Source of the DNA: Actinomycetospora endophytica
GTDB taxonomy: Bacteria > Actinomycetota > Actinomycetes > Mycobacteriales > Pseudonocardiaceae
Assembly: GCF_021026375.1 (NCBI RefSeq)
Contig: NZ_JAJNDB010000007.1
Location: 62,001 to 126,000, forward strand
Length of the DNA: 64,000 nt
Reading direction: 5' to 3'
Shown piece by piece: positions 8,995 through 16,942 of the stretch; the stretch's first letter is position 1, and every line of letters starts with the position of its first letter. The translations under genes were made by a program, and so were the position numbers. The notes below the pieces were generated by a model, which made no database searches, was not told the DNA's origin, and saw nothing but the letters and a program-made list of their open reading frames with translations.

Positions 8995-10011
8995 GTGTCC
9001 CACTCGCGACAGCTCGTGCGCCTCCGCGACCTCGGCGCCCGACCGGTCACCGGACGGGTGGTCGCCGGGGTGCTGCTGGTCGGGCTGGTGGTCGAGGCCG
9101 TGCACCAGATCCTGGCCGGCAACGACGCGCCGGATCTGCCGGTCATCGACGACTGGCTGCACGCCGGGCTGATCCTCGCCGCGAGCGCGATCTGCGCCCG
9201 GGGCGCGACGCACCGCGTCCCGGGGCCCGGCCGCGCGGCCTGGTGGTGCTTCGCGGCGGCGCTGCTGCTCTTCGCCCTCGCCGAGATCGCCTGGGGCCTG
9301 ATGTTCTCGCGCGGCGAGCCCGTGCCCGCCCCGAACCCGACCGACGTGCTCTACCTGGCCACCTACCCGCTGTTCATGGCGGGCCTGGTGCTGATGGTGC
9401 GCAACCGGGTGCTCGACGTCCCCTGGCACCGCTGGCTCGACGGTTTCGTCGTCGTGCTCATCGTGGCGACCCCCGGGGTGGTGCTGGTGATCGTGCCGGT
9501 GCTGCAGAGCGCCCCGATCGATCCGCTCGGCCTCGTCGTCGACGCGGCCTACCCCGTCGGGGACGTGCTGCTGCTCGGTGCCGTGCTCGGCAGCCTGCCC
9601 CTGATGTCCTGGCGTCTCGGGGGGAGCTGGCCGTGGGTCGGGGCCGGGCTGCTGTGCCTGACGGTGGCCGACGCCGTCTACAGCGTCACGGCCGCGATCG
9701 CGGTGTCCCACGAGGGGCCCTACGACTTCCTCTGGAGCGCGGGCGCCCTCCTGATGGCCGTCGGGGCGACCCGGACGCCCTCGGCGCCGCAGGCGCCGCG
9801 GGAGATCACCGGCTGGCGGGCGATCGCGCTCCCGGTCGCCGCGCAGGTGGTCGCCGTCGCCACCCAGATCTACGGGTACGTGCGCGAGCTGCCTCCCGCC
9901 GAACGGCTGCTGACGATCGGTGTCCTGCTCGTCGGCATCGCGCAGATCGTCGTCTCCCGCCCGCGGCCGGCCGCGGCACCCAGTACCGAGGACGCCGGTC
10001 CGGCGCCGTGA
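8995..10011 (+). CDS. Polytopic membrane protein of unknown function
   Basis: The 338-residue product has about nine or ten hydrophobic helices and ends in a short polar tail. Helix landmarks are GRVVAGVLLVGLVVEAVHQI, AWWCFAAALLLFALAEIAWG and GFVVVLIVATPGVVLVIVPVL. The loop PAPNPTDVLYLATYPLFMAGL is found in the membrane-sensor halves of actinobacterial GGDEF/EAL proteins, but no cyclase or phosphodiesterase domain follows here. I placed the start at GTG 8995, seven bases after GGAGG (8983-8987); the in-frame GTG at 8989 is too close to that site. It may be a free-standing version of the sensor domain. Confidence 0.75.
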   Translation: MSHSRQLVRLRDLGARPVTGRVVAGVLLVGLVVEAVHQILAGNDAPDLPVIDDWLHAGLILAASAICARGATHRVPGPGRAAWWCFAAALLLFALAEIAWGLMFSRGEPVPAPNPTDVLYLATYPLFMAGLVLMVRNRVLDVPWHRWLDGFVVVLIVATPGVVLVIVPVLQSAPIDPLGLVVDAAYPVGDVLLLGAVLGSLPLMSWRLGGSWPWVGAGLLCLTVADAVYSVTAAIAVSHEGPYDFLWSAGALLMAVGATRTPSAPQAPREITGWRAIALPVAAQVVAVATQIYGYVRELPPAERLLTIGVLLVGIAQIVVSRPRPAAAPSTEDAGPAP

Positions 10012-10106
10012 TCACACTCCGCCGCCCGGGCGACGCGACCCCTTGCTACGCTGCGGCACGAGCAGGGCGATACCGGTCACCGCGGAACGGGAGCACGGCA
10101 GAGCAC

Positions 10107-10595
10107 ATGGTTAGCACGATCCTCGCTGAGGTCTTCGCATTCCTGATCATCCTGTTCGTGCTCTACAAGTACGTGCTGCCGCCGCTGAAGGCGATGACCG
10201 ACAAGCGCGCGCAGGAGATCGAGCAGCAGGTCGAGGACTCCCGCAAGGCCCGCGAGCGCCTGGAGCAGGCCGAGGCCGCCTACCGCGAGGCCGTCGAGAA
10301 CGCCCAGAACGACGCCGCGCGCATCCGTGACGACGCCCGGGCCGACGCGCAGCGCATCGCCGACGAGATGCGCCAGAAGGCCGAGGAGGAGGTCGAGCGC
10401 CTCCGCCGCCGCGGCGAGGAGTCGCTCGAGAACGCCCGCTCCCAGGTCGTGCGCGAGCTCAAGACCGAGCTCGGGGGCCACTCCACCGAGCTCGCCGGCC
10501 GCCTCGTGCGCCAGGAGCTGCAGTCCGACCAGGCGAAGAAGGCGTCGGTCGACTCCTTCCTCGACGAGCTGAACCGGTCCGCGTCGCGGAACTGA
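10107..10595 (+). CDS. Orphan ATP synthase b-subunit-like protein
   Basis: The 162-residue protein has the architecture of F0 subunit b: a short N-terminus, one membrane helix (residues ~5-25, [21 protein letters not shown]), then a long charged coiled coil to residue ~150 with [21 protein letters not shown] right after the membrane. It is about 9.5 kb from atpD/atpC, while the standard b gene would lie upstream of atpA, outside this window. The gene is followed after seven bases by nucS. It could be a second peripheral-stalk subunit or a DivIVA-like membrane coiled coil; I favour the b-like assignment because of the sequence right after the helix. Confidence 0.8.
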   Translation: MVSTILAEVFAFLIILFVLYKYVLPPLKAMTDKRAQEIEQQVEDSRKARERLEQAEAAYREAVENAQNDAARIRDDARADAQRIADEMRQKAEEEVERLRRRGEESLENARSQVVRELKTELGGHSTELAGRLVRQELQSDQAKKASVDSFLDELNRSASRN

Positions 10596-10602
10596 TCCCC
10601 GC

Positions 10603-11262
10603 GTGCGTCTCGTCATCGCCCGCTGCACGGTCGACTACGCGGGCCGCCTGACCGCGCACCTGCCCAGCGCGGTCCGCCTGCTCCTGGTGAAGGCCGACGG
10701 CTCGGTCAGCGTCCACGCCGACGACCGGGCCTACAAGCCGCTCAACTGGATGAGCCCGCCGTGCTGGCTCACCGAGGAACCCGGCTCCTGGGTGGTGCGC
10801 AACAAGGCCGACGAGACGCTGACGATCTCCCTCGAGGAGATCCAGCACGACTCGCAGCACGACCTCGGCGTCGACCCCGGCCTGGTGAAGGACGGCGTCG
10901 AGGCCCACCTGCAGGAGCTGCTCGCCGAGCACGTGCACACGCTGGGGGACGGCTGGAGCCTCGTCCGGCGCGAGTACCCCACCGCGATCGGGCCGGTGGA
11001 CCTGCTCTGCCGGGACGACGCCGGCGGCTCGGTCGCCGTCGAGATCAAGCGCCGCGGCGAGATCGACGGCGTCGAGCAGCTCACCCGCTACCTCGAACTG
11101 CTCAACCGGGACCCGCTGCTGGCCCCGGTCGCGGGCATCTTCGCCGCGCAGCAGATCAAGCCGCAGGCCCGGGTGCTGGCGACCGACCGCGGCATCCGCT
11201 GCGTGACGCTCGACTACGACGCGCTGCGCGGCATCGAGTCGGACGAGTTCCGGCTGTTCTAG
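10603..11262 (+). CDS. nucS: Mismatch-specific endonuclease NucS/EndoMS
   Basis: NucS cuts both strands at G-T, G-G and T-T mismatches and is the core of the non-canonical mismatch repair that replaces MutS/MutL in most actinobacteria. The 219-residue protein has the N-terminal DNA-binding half ([21 protein letters not shown]) and the C-terminal RecB-like nuclease with PVDLLCRDD...[20 protein letters not shown], including the Asp and the E-x-K metal residues. The last residues DEFRLF resemble a sliding-clamp binding motif. The GTG start lies seven bases after the b-like gene. M. tuberculosis Rv1321 is the syntenic counterpart. Confidence 0.96.
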   Translation: MRLVIARCTVDYAGRLTAHLPSAVRLLLVKADGSVSVHADDRAYKPLNWMSPPCWLTEEPGSWVVRNKADETLTISLEEIQHDSQHDLGVDPGLVKDGVEAHLQELLAEHVHTLGDGWSLVRREYPTAIGPVDLLCRDDAGGSVAVEIKRRGEIDGVEQLTRYLELLNRDPLLAPVAGIFAAQQIKPQARVLATDRGIRCVTLDYDALRGIESDEFRLF

Positions 11263-11302
11263 AGTGCGCCTCCCGCCGATCCGCCGACTGCCGCCTCTCA
11301 GG

Positions 11303-11758
11303 ATGGCGAAGCGCCGGGTCCTGCCGGCCGAGGTCGACGGCGAGTGCGTGTTCTGCGCGATCGTCGCCGGCCGGGCGGAGCGCAGCCTCCTGGCCGAGGA
11401 CGACGACGCCGTCGCGTTCCTCGACGTGCAGCCCGCGGTCACCGGCCACGCGCTCGTGGTGCCGCGCCGCCACGTCGTCGCCCTCACCGACCTGACGGCT
11501 GCCGAGGGCTCGGCGGTGTGGGAGCTCGGACGCCGGGTGGCCGCCGCCGCCCGCGCCGCGGGGCTCGCCGAGGGCGTGAACCTCTTCCTCGCCGACGGTG
11601 CCGCGGCCGGCCAGGAGGTCTGGCACGTCCACCTCCACGTCCTGCCGCGCACCCCGGGCGACGGCCTGCGGCTCGACGGCGCGTTCCGGCTGATGGAGCG
11701 GGACGTCCTCGATGGCGTCGCGACGCGGTTGCGGGCGTCTCTCCCCCTCGCGGAGTAG
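11303..11758 (+). CDS. HIT family nucleotide hydrolase/transferase
   Basis: HIT proteins hydrolyse nucleoside phosphoramidates or dinucleoside polyphosphates. The 151-residue protein has the Zn-site style start GECVFCAIVAG, then LDVQPAVTGHALVVPRRHV, and the histidine triad HVHLHVL near residue ~112, with the middle catalytic His intact. I chose ATG 11303 because the family usually begins about ten residues before CxFC; an in-frame GTG at 11264, one base after the nucS stop, would add 13 residues of atypical sequence. Neither has a strong ribosome binding site. It lies between nucS and an aldehyde dehydrogenase in the same direction. Confidence 0.92.
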   Translation: MAKRRVLPAEVDGECVFCAIVAGRAERSLLAEDDDAVAFLDVQPAVTGHALVVPRRHVVALTDLTAAEGSAVWELGRRVAAAARAAGLAEGVNLFLADGAAAGQEVWHVHLHVLPRTPGDGLRLDGAFRLMERDVLDGVATRLRASLPLAE

Positions 11759-11785
11759 GTGTACCCGCCGGTAACGTCCAGCCGT

Positions 11786-13321
11786 ATGACGAGCACGGCA
11801 CCGAAGCCCGCGAGCACCGGCCCGGCGGCCGGGTCGGACACGTTCGACTCCCTCGACCCGCGCGACGGCTCCGTCGTCGCCACCCACCCGCGGCACACCC
11901 CGGCGCAGGTCAAGGCCGTCGTCGCGCAGGCCCGCGCCGCCGCGGACTGGTGGGCCGACCTCGGCTTCGACGGCCGCCGGAGCCGGCTCGCGGCCTGGCG
12001 GCGGCTGCTCATCTCCCGCACCGACGAGCTGGCCGCCCTCGTCAGCCACGAGACCGGCAAGCCCCTCGACGACGCCCGCATCGAGGTCGTCCTCGTCATC
12101 GACCACCTGCACTGGGCGGGCAAGCACGCGAAGGCCGCACTGGGCCGCCGTCGGGCCGAGGCGGGCGCGCTCATGGTCAACCACACCGCGACGATCGAGT
12201 ACCGGCCGCTCGGCGTCGTCGGCGTGCTCGGGCCCTGGAACTACCCGGTCTTCACCCCGATGGGCTCGATCGTCTACGCGCTCGCCGCCGGCAACGCGAT
12301 CGTCTTCAAGCCCTCCGAGCTGACCCCGACCGTCGGCCGCTGGCTCGTCGACACCTTCGCCGAGGTGCTGCGCGGCACGGACCCGGGCCGCGACGACGCG
12401 GGCCACGTGTTCGGCCTCGTCACCGGCGAGGGCGAGACCGGGGCGGCGCTGTGCCGGGCGGGCGTGGACAAGGTCGCGTTCACCGGTTCGACGGCCACGG
12501 CGAAGAAGGTCATGGCGACCTGCGCGGAGTCGCTCACCCCGGTCCTCGTCGAGTGCGGCGGCAAGGACGCCCTGCTCGTGGACCACGACGCGGACCTCGA
12601 CGACGCCGCGGCCGCCGCGGTGTGGGGCGCGATGTCGAACGCCGGGCAGACCTGCGTCGGAGTGGAGCGCGTCTACGTCGTCGAGTCGGTCGCCGAGGTC
12701 TTCCTCGACAAGGTGGCCCAGCGGGCCGCGACGGTGCGCCCGGGCGGCGAGCCCCGCTCGATCTACGGCCCGATCACCATGCCCAGCCAGCTCGGGATCA
12801 TCTCCGACCAGATCGACGACGCGCTCTCCCGTGGCGGGCGGGCCGTCGTCGGCGGCCGCGAGTCGGTGCACGCCCCGTACGTCGACCCGGTGGTGCTCGC
12901 CGACGTCCCCGAGGACTCGATCGCGGTCACCGACGAGACGTTCGGCCCGACCGTCGTCGTCAACCGCGTCCGGGACATCGACGAGGCGGTCGAGCGGGCC
13001 AACGCGTCGCGCTACGGGCTCGGCGGGTCGGTCTTCGCGAAGAAGCGTGGCTACGAGATCGCCCGGCGGCTGCGCTGCGGGATGGTCTCGGTCAACGGCG
13101 TCATCGCGTTCGCCGCGATGCCCTCGCTGCCCTTCGGCGGGGTCGGGGACTCCGGGTTCGGACGCATCCACGGCCGGGACGGCCTGCGGGAGTTCACCCG
13201 GCCGCTGGCGGTCTCCGAGCGGCGGTTCAAGAGCATCAACGTCATGACGTTCGACCGGCCCGGGTGGGTCGTGAAGGCCATGACGGTGCTGGCCGGACTG
13301 ATCTACCGACGGAACCGGTAA
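11786..13321 (+). CDS. Aldehyde dehydrogenase family protein
   Basis: This 511-residue NAD(P)-dependent dehydrogenase has all catalytic features: the GPWNYPVF oxyanion Asn region (~residue 149), FTGSTATAKKV for the cofactor, the general base Glu256 in VLVECGGKDAL and the nucleophile Cys290 in NAGQTCVG, 34 residues apart as usual. The C-terminus carries a hydrophobic stretch (VVKAMTVLAGLIYRRN), as in fatty-aldehyde/succinate-semialdehyde-like members that associate with membranes. ATG 11786 is preferred over the in-frame GTG at 11759 directly after the HIT gene. The physiological substrate cannot be named; long-chain or terpenoid aldehydes are possible. Confidence 0.93.
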   Translation: MTSTAPKPASTGPAAGSDTFDSLDPRDGSVVATHPRHTPAQVKAVVAQARAAADWWADLGFDGRRSRLAAWRRLLISRTDELAALVSHETGKPLDDARIEVVLVIDHLHWAGKHAKAALGRRRAEAGALMVNHTATIEYRPLGVVGVLGPWNYPVFTPMGSIVYALAAGNAIVFKPSELTPTVGRWLVDTFAEVLRGTDPGRDDAGHVFGLVTGEGETGAALCRAGVDKVAFTGSTATAKKVMATCAESLTPVLVECGGKDALLVDHDADLDDAAAAAVWGAMSNAGQTCVGVERVYVVESVAEVFLDKVAQRAATVRPGGEPRSIYGPITMPSQLGIISDQIDDALSRGGRAVVGGRESVHAPYVDPVVLADVPEDSIAVTDETFGPTVVVNRVRDIDEAVERANASRYGLGGSVFAKKRGYEIARRLRCGMVSVNGVIAFAAMPSLPFGGVGDSGFGRIHGRDGLREFTRPLAVSERRFKSINVMTFDRPGWVVKAMTVLAGLIYRRNR

Positions 13322-13354
13322 AGCTGCCCGGAGGGCTGCGTCACCGGGCCTGGT

Positions 13355-13373
13355 CGAGGGGTACGGCCCCTCG
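13355..13373 (+). terminator. Hairpin after the aldehyde dehydrogenase gene
   Basis: CGAGGGG (13355-13361) pairs perfectly with CCCCTCG (13367-13373) around a five-base loop, about 34 bases after the aldehyde dehydrogenase stop. There is no T-tract, as is common in high-GC actinobacteria. It separates this gene from the dehydrogenase at 13442. Confidence 0.55.
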
Positions 13374-13441
13374 CAGGTGCATGACAGGATCGCCCGAACC
13401 GGGTCGCCGACGACCCGGGAGTCGACGAAGGGACAGTGAAC

Positions 13442-15220
13442 GTGGCTCGCGAGTTCGCCCGGGTGGGTGTGATCGGTCTGGGCACCATGGGTGCGGGCAT
13501 CGTCGAGGTGTTCGCCCGCGCGGGCATCGAGGTCGTCGCGGTGGAGGTGGACGAGACCGCGGCCGCCCACGGCAGGGAGCACATCGAGCACTCCACCTCC
13601 CGGGCGGTGTCGCGCGGGAAGCTCGCCGAGGACGACCGGGCCGCCCTGCTCGACCGCGTCCGCGTGACCACGAGCCTCGCCGACCTGGCCGACGTCGACC
13701 TCGTCGTCGAGGCCGTGCCCGAGCGCCTCGAGCTCAAGGCCGAGGTCTTCGCGGCCCTCGACAAGGTCTGCGGGCCCGACACGATCTTCGCGTCGAACAC
13801 CTCGTCGCTCTCGATCACCGAGCTGTCGGTGCGCACCGAGCGCCCCAGCCGCGTCGTCGGGATGCACTTCTTCAACCCGGCCCCGGTCCAGGCGCTGGTC
13901 GAGCTGGTGCGCACCGTCGTCACCGAGCCCGCCGTCGTCGAGGACGTCCGCGGCCTCGCCGAGCGCCTCGGCAAGTCGCCGGTCGTCTGCGGCGACCGCG
14001 CCGGCTTCATCGCGAACCAGCTGCTGTTCACGTACCTCAACCAGGCCGTGGGCATGTTCGAGTCGAACTACGCCGGCCGCGAGGACCTCGACGCCGCGAT
14101 GAAGTTCGGCTGCGGCTACCCGATGGGCCCGCTGGCCCTCATGGACCTCATCGGTCTCGACACCGCGTACGAGATCCTCGAGGAGATGTACCGGCAGTCG
14201 CGCAACCAGCGGCACGCGCCCGCCCCGATCCTCAAGCAGATGATCACGGCGGGTCTGCTCGGCCGGAAGGCCGGCCGCGGCTTCTACACCTACGCCGAGC
14301 CGGGCTCCTCCGAGGTCGTGGCCGACGGCCTCACCCCGCCGCCGCCCGGGTCGGACGACGCCACCCTGCGCCCGATCAACCGGGTCGGCGTGGTCGGCAC
14401 CGGGACCATGGCCACCGGCATCGCCGAGGTCTTCGCCAAGGCCGGGTACGACGTCGTCGTGCGCGGCCGGTCGGAGTCCAAGGGCGACGGCGCCGTCGCC
14501 GCCGTGCGCAAGTCGCTGGAGAAGGCCGTCGTCAAGGGCAAGCTCTCCGAGGAGGCCCGGGACGAGACCCTGGGGAAGATCTCGACCACGGTCGACTTCT
14601 CCGGTCTGGCGGAGTGCGACCTCGTCGTCGAGGCCATCGCCGAGGACCTCGACGTCAAGCAGGCCGCCTTCTCGGCCCTCGACGAGGTCTGCAAGCCGGG
14701 CACGATCCTCGCGACGACCACGTCCTCGCTGCCGGTCGTGGAGTGCGCGGCCTCGACCTCGCGCCCGGCCGACGTCATCGGGATGCACTTCTTCAACCCG
14801 GCCGCGGTGATGAAGCTCGTCGAGGTCGTCAGCCCGATCACCACCGCACCCGAGGTCACCGCGACCGTCCGGGACGTCTGCGCGCGGATCAAGAAGAACC
14901 CCGTGCTCTGCGGGGACCGCGCGGGCTTCATCGTCAACGCGCTGCTCTTCCCGTACCTCAACGACTCGGTGTCGATGCTCGAGGCGCACTACGCGACGGT
15001 CGACGACATCGACTCGGCCATGAAGAACGGCTGCGGCCTGCCCATGGGGCCGTTCGCGCTGCTCGACGTGGTGGGCCTGGACGTGTCGCTGGCGATCGAG
15101 CGCTCGCTCTACCAGGAGTTCCGGGTGCCGGGCTTCGCGCCCGCCCCGCTGCTGGAGCACCTGGTCACGGCGGGCCGGCTCGGGCGCAAGACCGGGCACG
15201 GGTTCCGGGACTACTCCTAG
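13442..15220 (+). CDS. Tandem-fused 3-hydroxyacyl-CoA dehydrogenase
   Basis: The 592-residue protein is two complete 3-hydroxyacyl-CoA dehydrogenase units in one chain (about 1-300 and 311-592), each with Rossmann motif, catalytic His in GMHFFNP, GDRAGFI and the C-terminal YPMGP/LPMGP domain. Unit 1 has GLGTMG and an acidic VEVDE after strand 2, typical for NAD. Unit 2 has GTGTMATG and RGRSESK there, a basic patch suggesting NADP or altered binding. It probably interconverts acetoacetyl-CoA and 3-hydroxybutyryl-CoA, feeding crotonyl-CoA to Ccr. The GTG at 13442 has GAAGGGA eight bases upstream; GTG 13436 is too close. The TAG abuts a three-hairpin element. Confidence 0.92.
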   Translation: MAREFARVGVIGLGTMGAGIVEVFARAGIEVVAVEVDETAAAHGREHIEHSTSRAVSRGKLAEDDRAALLDRVRVTTSLADLADVDLVVEAVPERLELKAEVFAALDKVCGPDTIFASNTSSLSITELSVRTERPSRVVGMHFFNPAPVQALVELVRTVVTEPAVVEDVRGLAERLGKSPVVCGDRAGFIANQLLFTYLNQAVGMFESNYAGREDLDAAMKFGCGYPMGPLALMDLIGLDTAYEILEEMYRQSRNQRHAPAPILKQMITAGLLGRKAGRGFYTYAEPGSSEVVADGLTPPPPGSDDATLRPINRVGVVGTGTMATGIAEVFAKAGYDVVVRGRSESKGDGAVAAVRKSLEKAVVKGKLSEEARDETLGKISTTVDFSGLAECDLVVEAIAEDLDVKQAAFSALDEVCKPGTILATTTSSLPVVECAASTSRPADVIGMHFFNPAAVMKLVEVVSPITTAPEVTATVRDVCARIKKNPVLCGDRAGFIVNALLFPYLNDSVSMLEAHYATVDDIDSAMKNGCGLPMGPFALLDVVGLDVSLAIERSLYQEFRVPGFAPAPLLEHLVTAGRLGRKTGHGFRDYS

Positions 15221-15290
15221 GTGGCCTTCGGCCTTGTGAGCACTAATTGACGCTATAGCGTCAATTAGTGCTCACGAGCGCGGAGCGCAC
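15221..15290. repeat. 70-bp three-hairpin element, copy 3
   Basis: The core 15236-15275 is a perfect 40-bp palindrome, left half GTGAGCACTAATTGACGCTA, closely related to copy 2. The left flank GTGGCCTTCGGCCTT folds as GGCC-TTC-GGCC and the right flank GAGCGCGGAGCGCAC as GCGC-GGA-GCGC. It starts on the base after the dehydrogenase TAG. Copies 2 and 3 are both exactly 70 bp. Confidence 0.85.
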
Positions 15291-15299
15291 CTACGCGAC

Positions 15300-15560
15300 A
15301 TGGCACGACGCAACCGGCGAGCAGCGGGCGGGGAGCCCCGTCCGCTGTTCGGTGGTGCGCTCTCGTACGTCGAGCGCGCCGGTCGGCGGTGGGCGGTGCG
15401 CTCGATCAGCGGGTCGGCGGCGGCGAAGACCTACCGCTGCCCGGGCTGCAACCAGGAGATCCGACCCGGGGTGTCCCACGTCGTCGCGTGGCCGGTCGAC
15501 GGTCCCGACGGCGGCGGTGACGAGCGCCGCCACTGGCACACCGGCTGCTGGCAGCGCTGA
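15300..15560 (+). CDS. Small conserved zinc-finger-like actinobacterial protein
   Basis: The 86-residue basic protein has one candidate zinc site: KTYRCPGCNQEI (CxxC) followed by a His/Cys pair in RRHWHTGCW near the C-terminus. Relatives are widespread in actinobacteria as short proteins, sometimes labelled 'ATP/GTP-binding protein' without evidence. The segment RSISGSAAAKTYRCPGC...SHVVAWP is the family core. The start ATG at 15300 follows the three-hairpin element by nine bases, so its promoter must lie in or upstream of the element. It is convergent with the DivIVA-like gene. No function can be stated. Confidence 0.85.
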   Translation: MARRNRRAAGGEPRPLFGGALSYVERAGRRWAVRSISGSAAAKTYRCPGCNQEIRPGVSHVVAWPVDGPDGGGDERRHWHTGCWQR

Positions 15561-15567
15561 ATCGCCC

Positions 15568-16719
15568 TCAGGACGACGTGGTGGCGGCGCTGCGGGGCCC
15601 GCGCGGGGCGGGCTGGTCGTACCCGTCGTCGGGGTGGCCGCCGTTCTGGTGGCCGTTGTCGCCGTAGCGCTCGTCGGGCTCCGCGGCGCGCGCCGGGCGT
15701 GCCCCGTCGGACGTCTCCTCGGGGAAGGCGTCGAGGCCGGGCAGCTCAGCCAGGGACTCGCGCAGCGTCGCGAGCTGGTTGGTCACGCGGGTGCGCAGCC
15801 GGCGGGTCTCGGCGACCTCGTCGTCGGCCTCCTGGCGCCGGCGGCGGGACTCCTCGGCGGCGTCCCGTAGCTGCGTGTCGGCGCGGGAGCGGGCGTCGGC
15901 CTCGCTGCGGGCGAGCACGCGCATGGACTCCGTGCGCCGGGAGGCCATCGCGATCTCGAAGTCCTCCTCGATCTGCACCCGCCGCGCCCGGGACTCGTCG
16001 TCCAGGTGGCGCCGCTCGGCCTCGGCCTCGGAGCGGATGCGGGCGGCCTCGGCGCGCGCGGTCTCCATCTGCGTGTGGTGCTCGGCCTCCATCTCGGCGC
16101 GGCGGCGCTCGTTGTCCTCGACCCCGGAGTCGTACCGGGTGCGGACCTGGGCGGCCGCGGCCTCGGCGGCCTCGTGCGTCTCCTGGGCCTGGCGGTGCGA
16201 CTCGTCGATCGTGCCGCGGGCCTGCTCGTCGGCCTCGGCGATCGTCCCGCGGGCGTGCTCGTCGGCCTCGGCGATCGTCCGGCGGCCGTGCTCGTCGGCC
16301 TCGGCCACCGTGCGGCGCGCGTGCTCGTTCGCCTCCTCGACGGTGCGGCGGGCCCGCTCGTCGGCCTCCTCGCGGGTGCGGCGGGCGGCCTGCTCGGCGC
16401 TGGAGCGCATCTCCCGCGCCTCGTCCTGCGCGAGCCGCAGCATCCGCTGCAGGCGCTCGGAGAGGCCCTCCATGGAGTCCGGCGGCGCCGCGAGGCGGTC
16501 GATCTGCGCGCGGAGCTCCTCGACGTGGGACCGCGTCCGGTCGAGGGCCCGGGCGAGCTCGGAGGCCTGCGCCACGGCCGCGTCCCGGTCCGCGGTGAGG
16601 ATGCGCAGATCGGCCTCGACGCGGTCGAGGTGCTCCTCGACCTGGCCGCGGTCGTACCCGCGGCGGACGACGTCGAACCCGGTGCCCAGCGGCAGCAGAT
16701 CACGCTCTCCCGACGGCAT
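15568..16719 (-). CDS. DivIVA-domain coiled-coil protein with 11-residue repeats
   Basis: The 383-residue protein starts with a DivIVA-type lipid-binding head (FDVVRRGYDRGQVEEHLDRVE, residues ~15-35), which targets curved membrane at poles and septa. It is followed by a very long coiled coil (residues ~40-325) and a disordered tail. Residues ~115-180 hold six 11-residue repeats of the form EADEHARRTIA, a hendecad pattern that gives a right-handed or straight coiled coil. It is not Wag31, which lies in the ftsZ region; a polar scaffold related to Scy/FilP-type proteins is the likely role. It is convergent with the zinc-finger gene. Confidence 0.87.
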   Translation of the reverse strand: MPSGERDLLPLGTGFDVVRRGYDRGQVEEHLDRVEADLRILTADRDAAVAQASELARALDRTRSHVEELRAQIDRLAAPPDSMEGLSERLQRMLRLAQDEAREMRSSAEQAARRTREEADERARRTVEEANEHARRTVAEADEHGRRTIAEADEHARGTIAEADEQARGTIDESHRQAQETHEAAEAAAAQVRTRYDSGVEDNERRRAEMEAEHHTQMETARAEAARIRSEAEAERRHLDDESRARRVQIEEDFEIAMASRRTESMRVLARSEADARSRADTQLRDAAEESRRRRQEADDEVAETRRLRTRVTNQLATLRESLAELPGLDAFPEETSDGARPARAAEPDERYGDNGHQNGGHPDDGYDQPAPRGPRSAATTSS

Positions 16720-16872
16720 CGGCCCAGGTTACTAGGGCTGTGTGCGACACGGCCACGGACGGGTGACGGACACGCCGACCTCGGGCCGATCGCTCCCGGT
16801 CACGTGGTTCGTGAGTCCGATCACCCCCGCCGCCGAGCCCGGCTCACGCCCGCCGTCGGCAACCCCGCAACA

Positions 16873-16922
16873 CACGAACGGCCCGTTCGTCACCGACGAC
16901 GGTGACGAACGGGCCGTTCGTG
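16873..16922 (-). terminator. 22-bp perfect hairpin after ccr
   Basis: CACGAACGGCCCGTTCGTCACC (16873-16894, 22 bases; key arms CACGAACGG and CGTCACC) pairs perfectly with 16901-16922 around the six-base loop GACGAC. It lies 20 bases beyond the ccr stop on the ccr side. The inner word ACGAACGGCCCGTTCGT is itself a palindrome, so two alternative folds exist. The 223-base interval 16720-16942 holds nothing else that I recognise beyond the DivIVA-like gene's promoter region. Confidence 0.7.
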
Positions 16923-16942
16923 ACGGGACGGGGTGCGGGGAC

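Noticed and set aside
11156..15199. A very long open frame on the minus strand opposite the HIT, aldehyde dehydrogenase and dehydrogenase genes.
   Set aside because: It is rich in Arg/Gly/His/Asp typical of high-GC antisense frames, has no domain, and lies opposite three well-recognised genes.
16873..16922. Seventh member of the three-hairpin family.
   Set aside because: It is 50 bp with a six-base loop and lacks both GTG/CAC core ends and mini-hairpin flanks.
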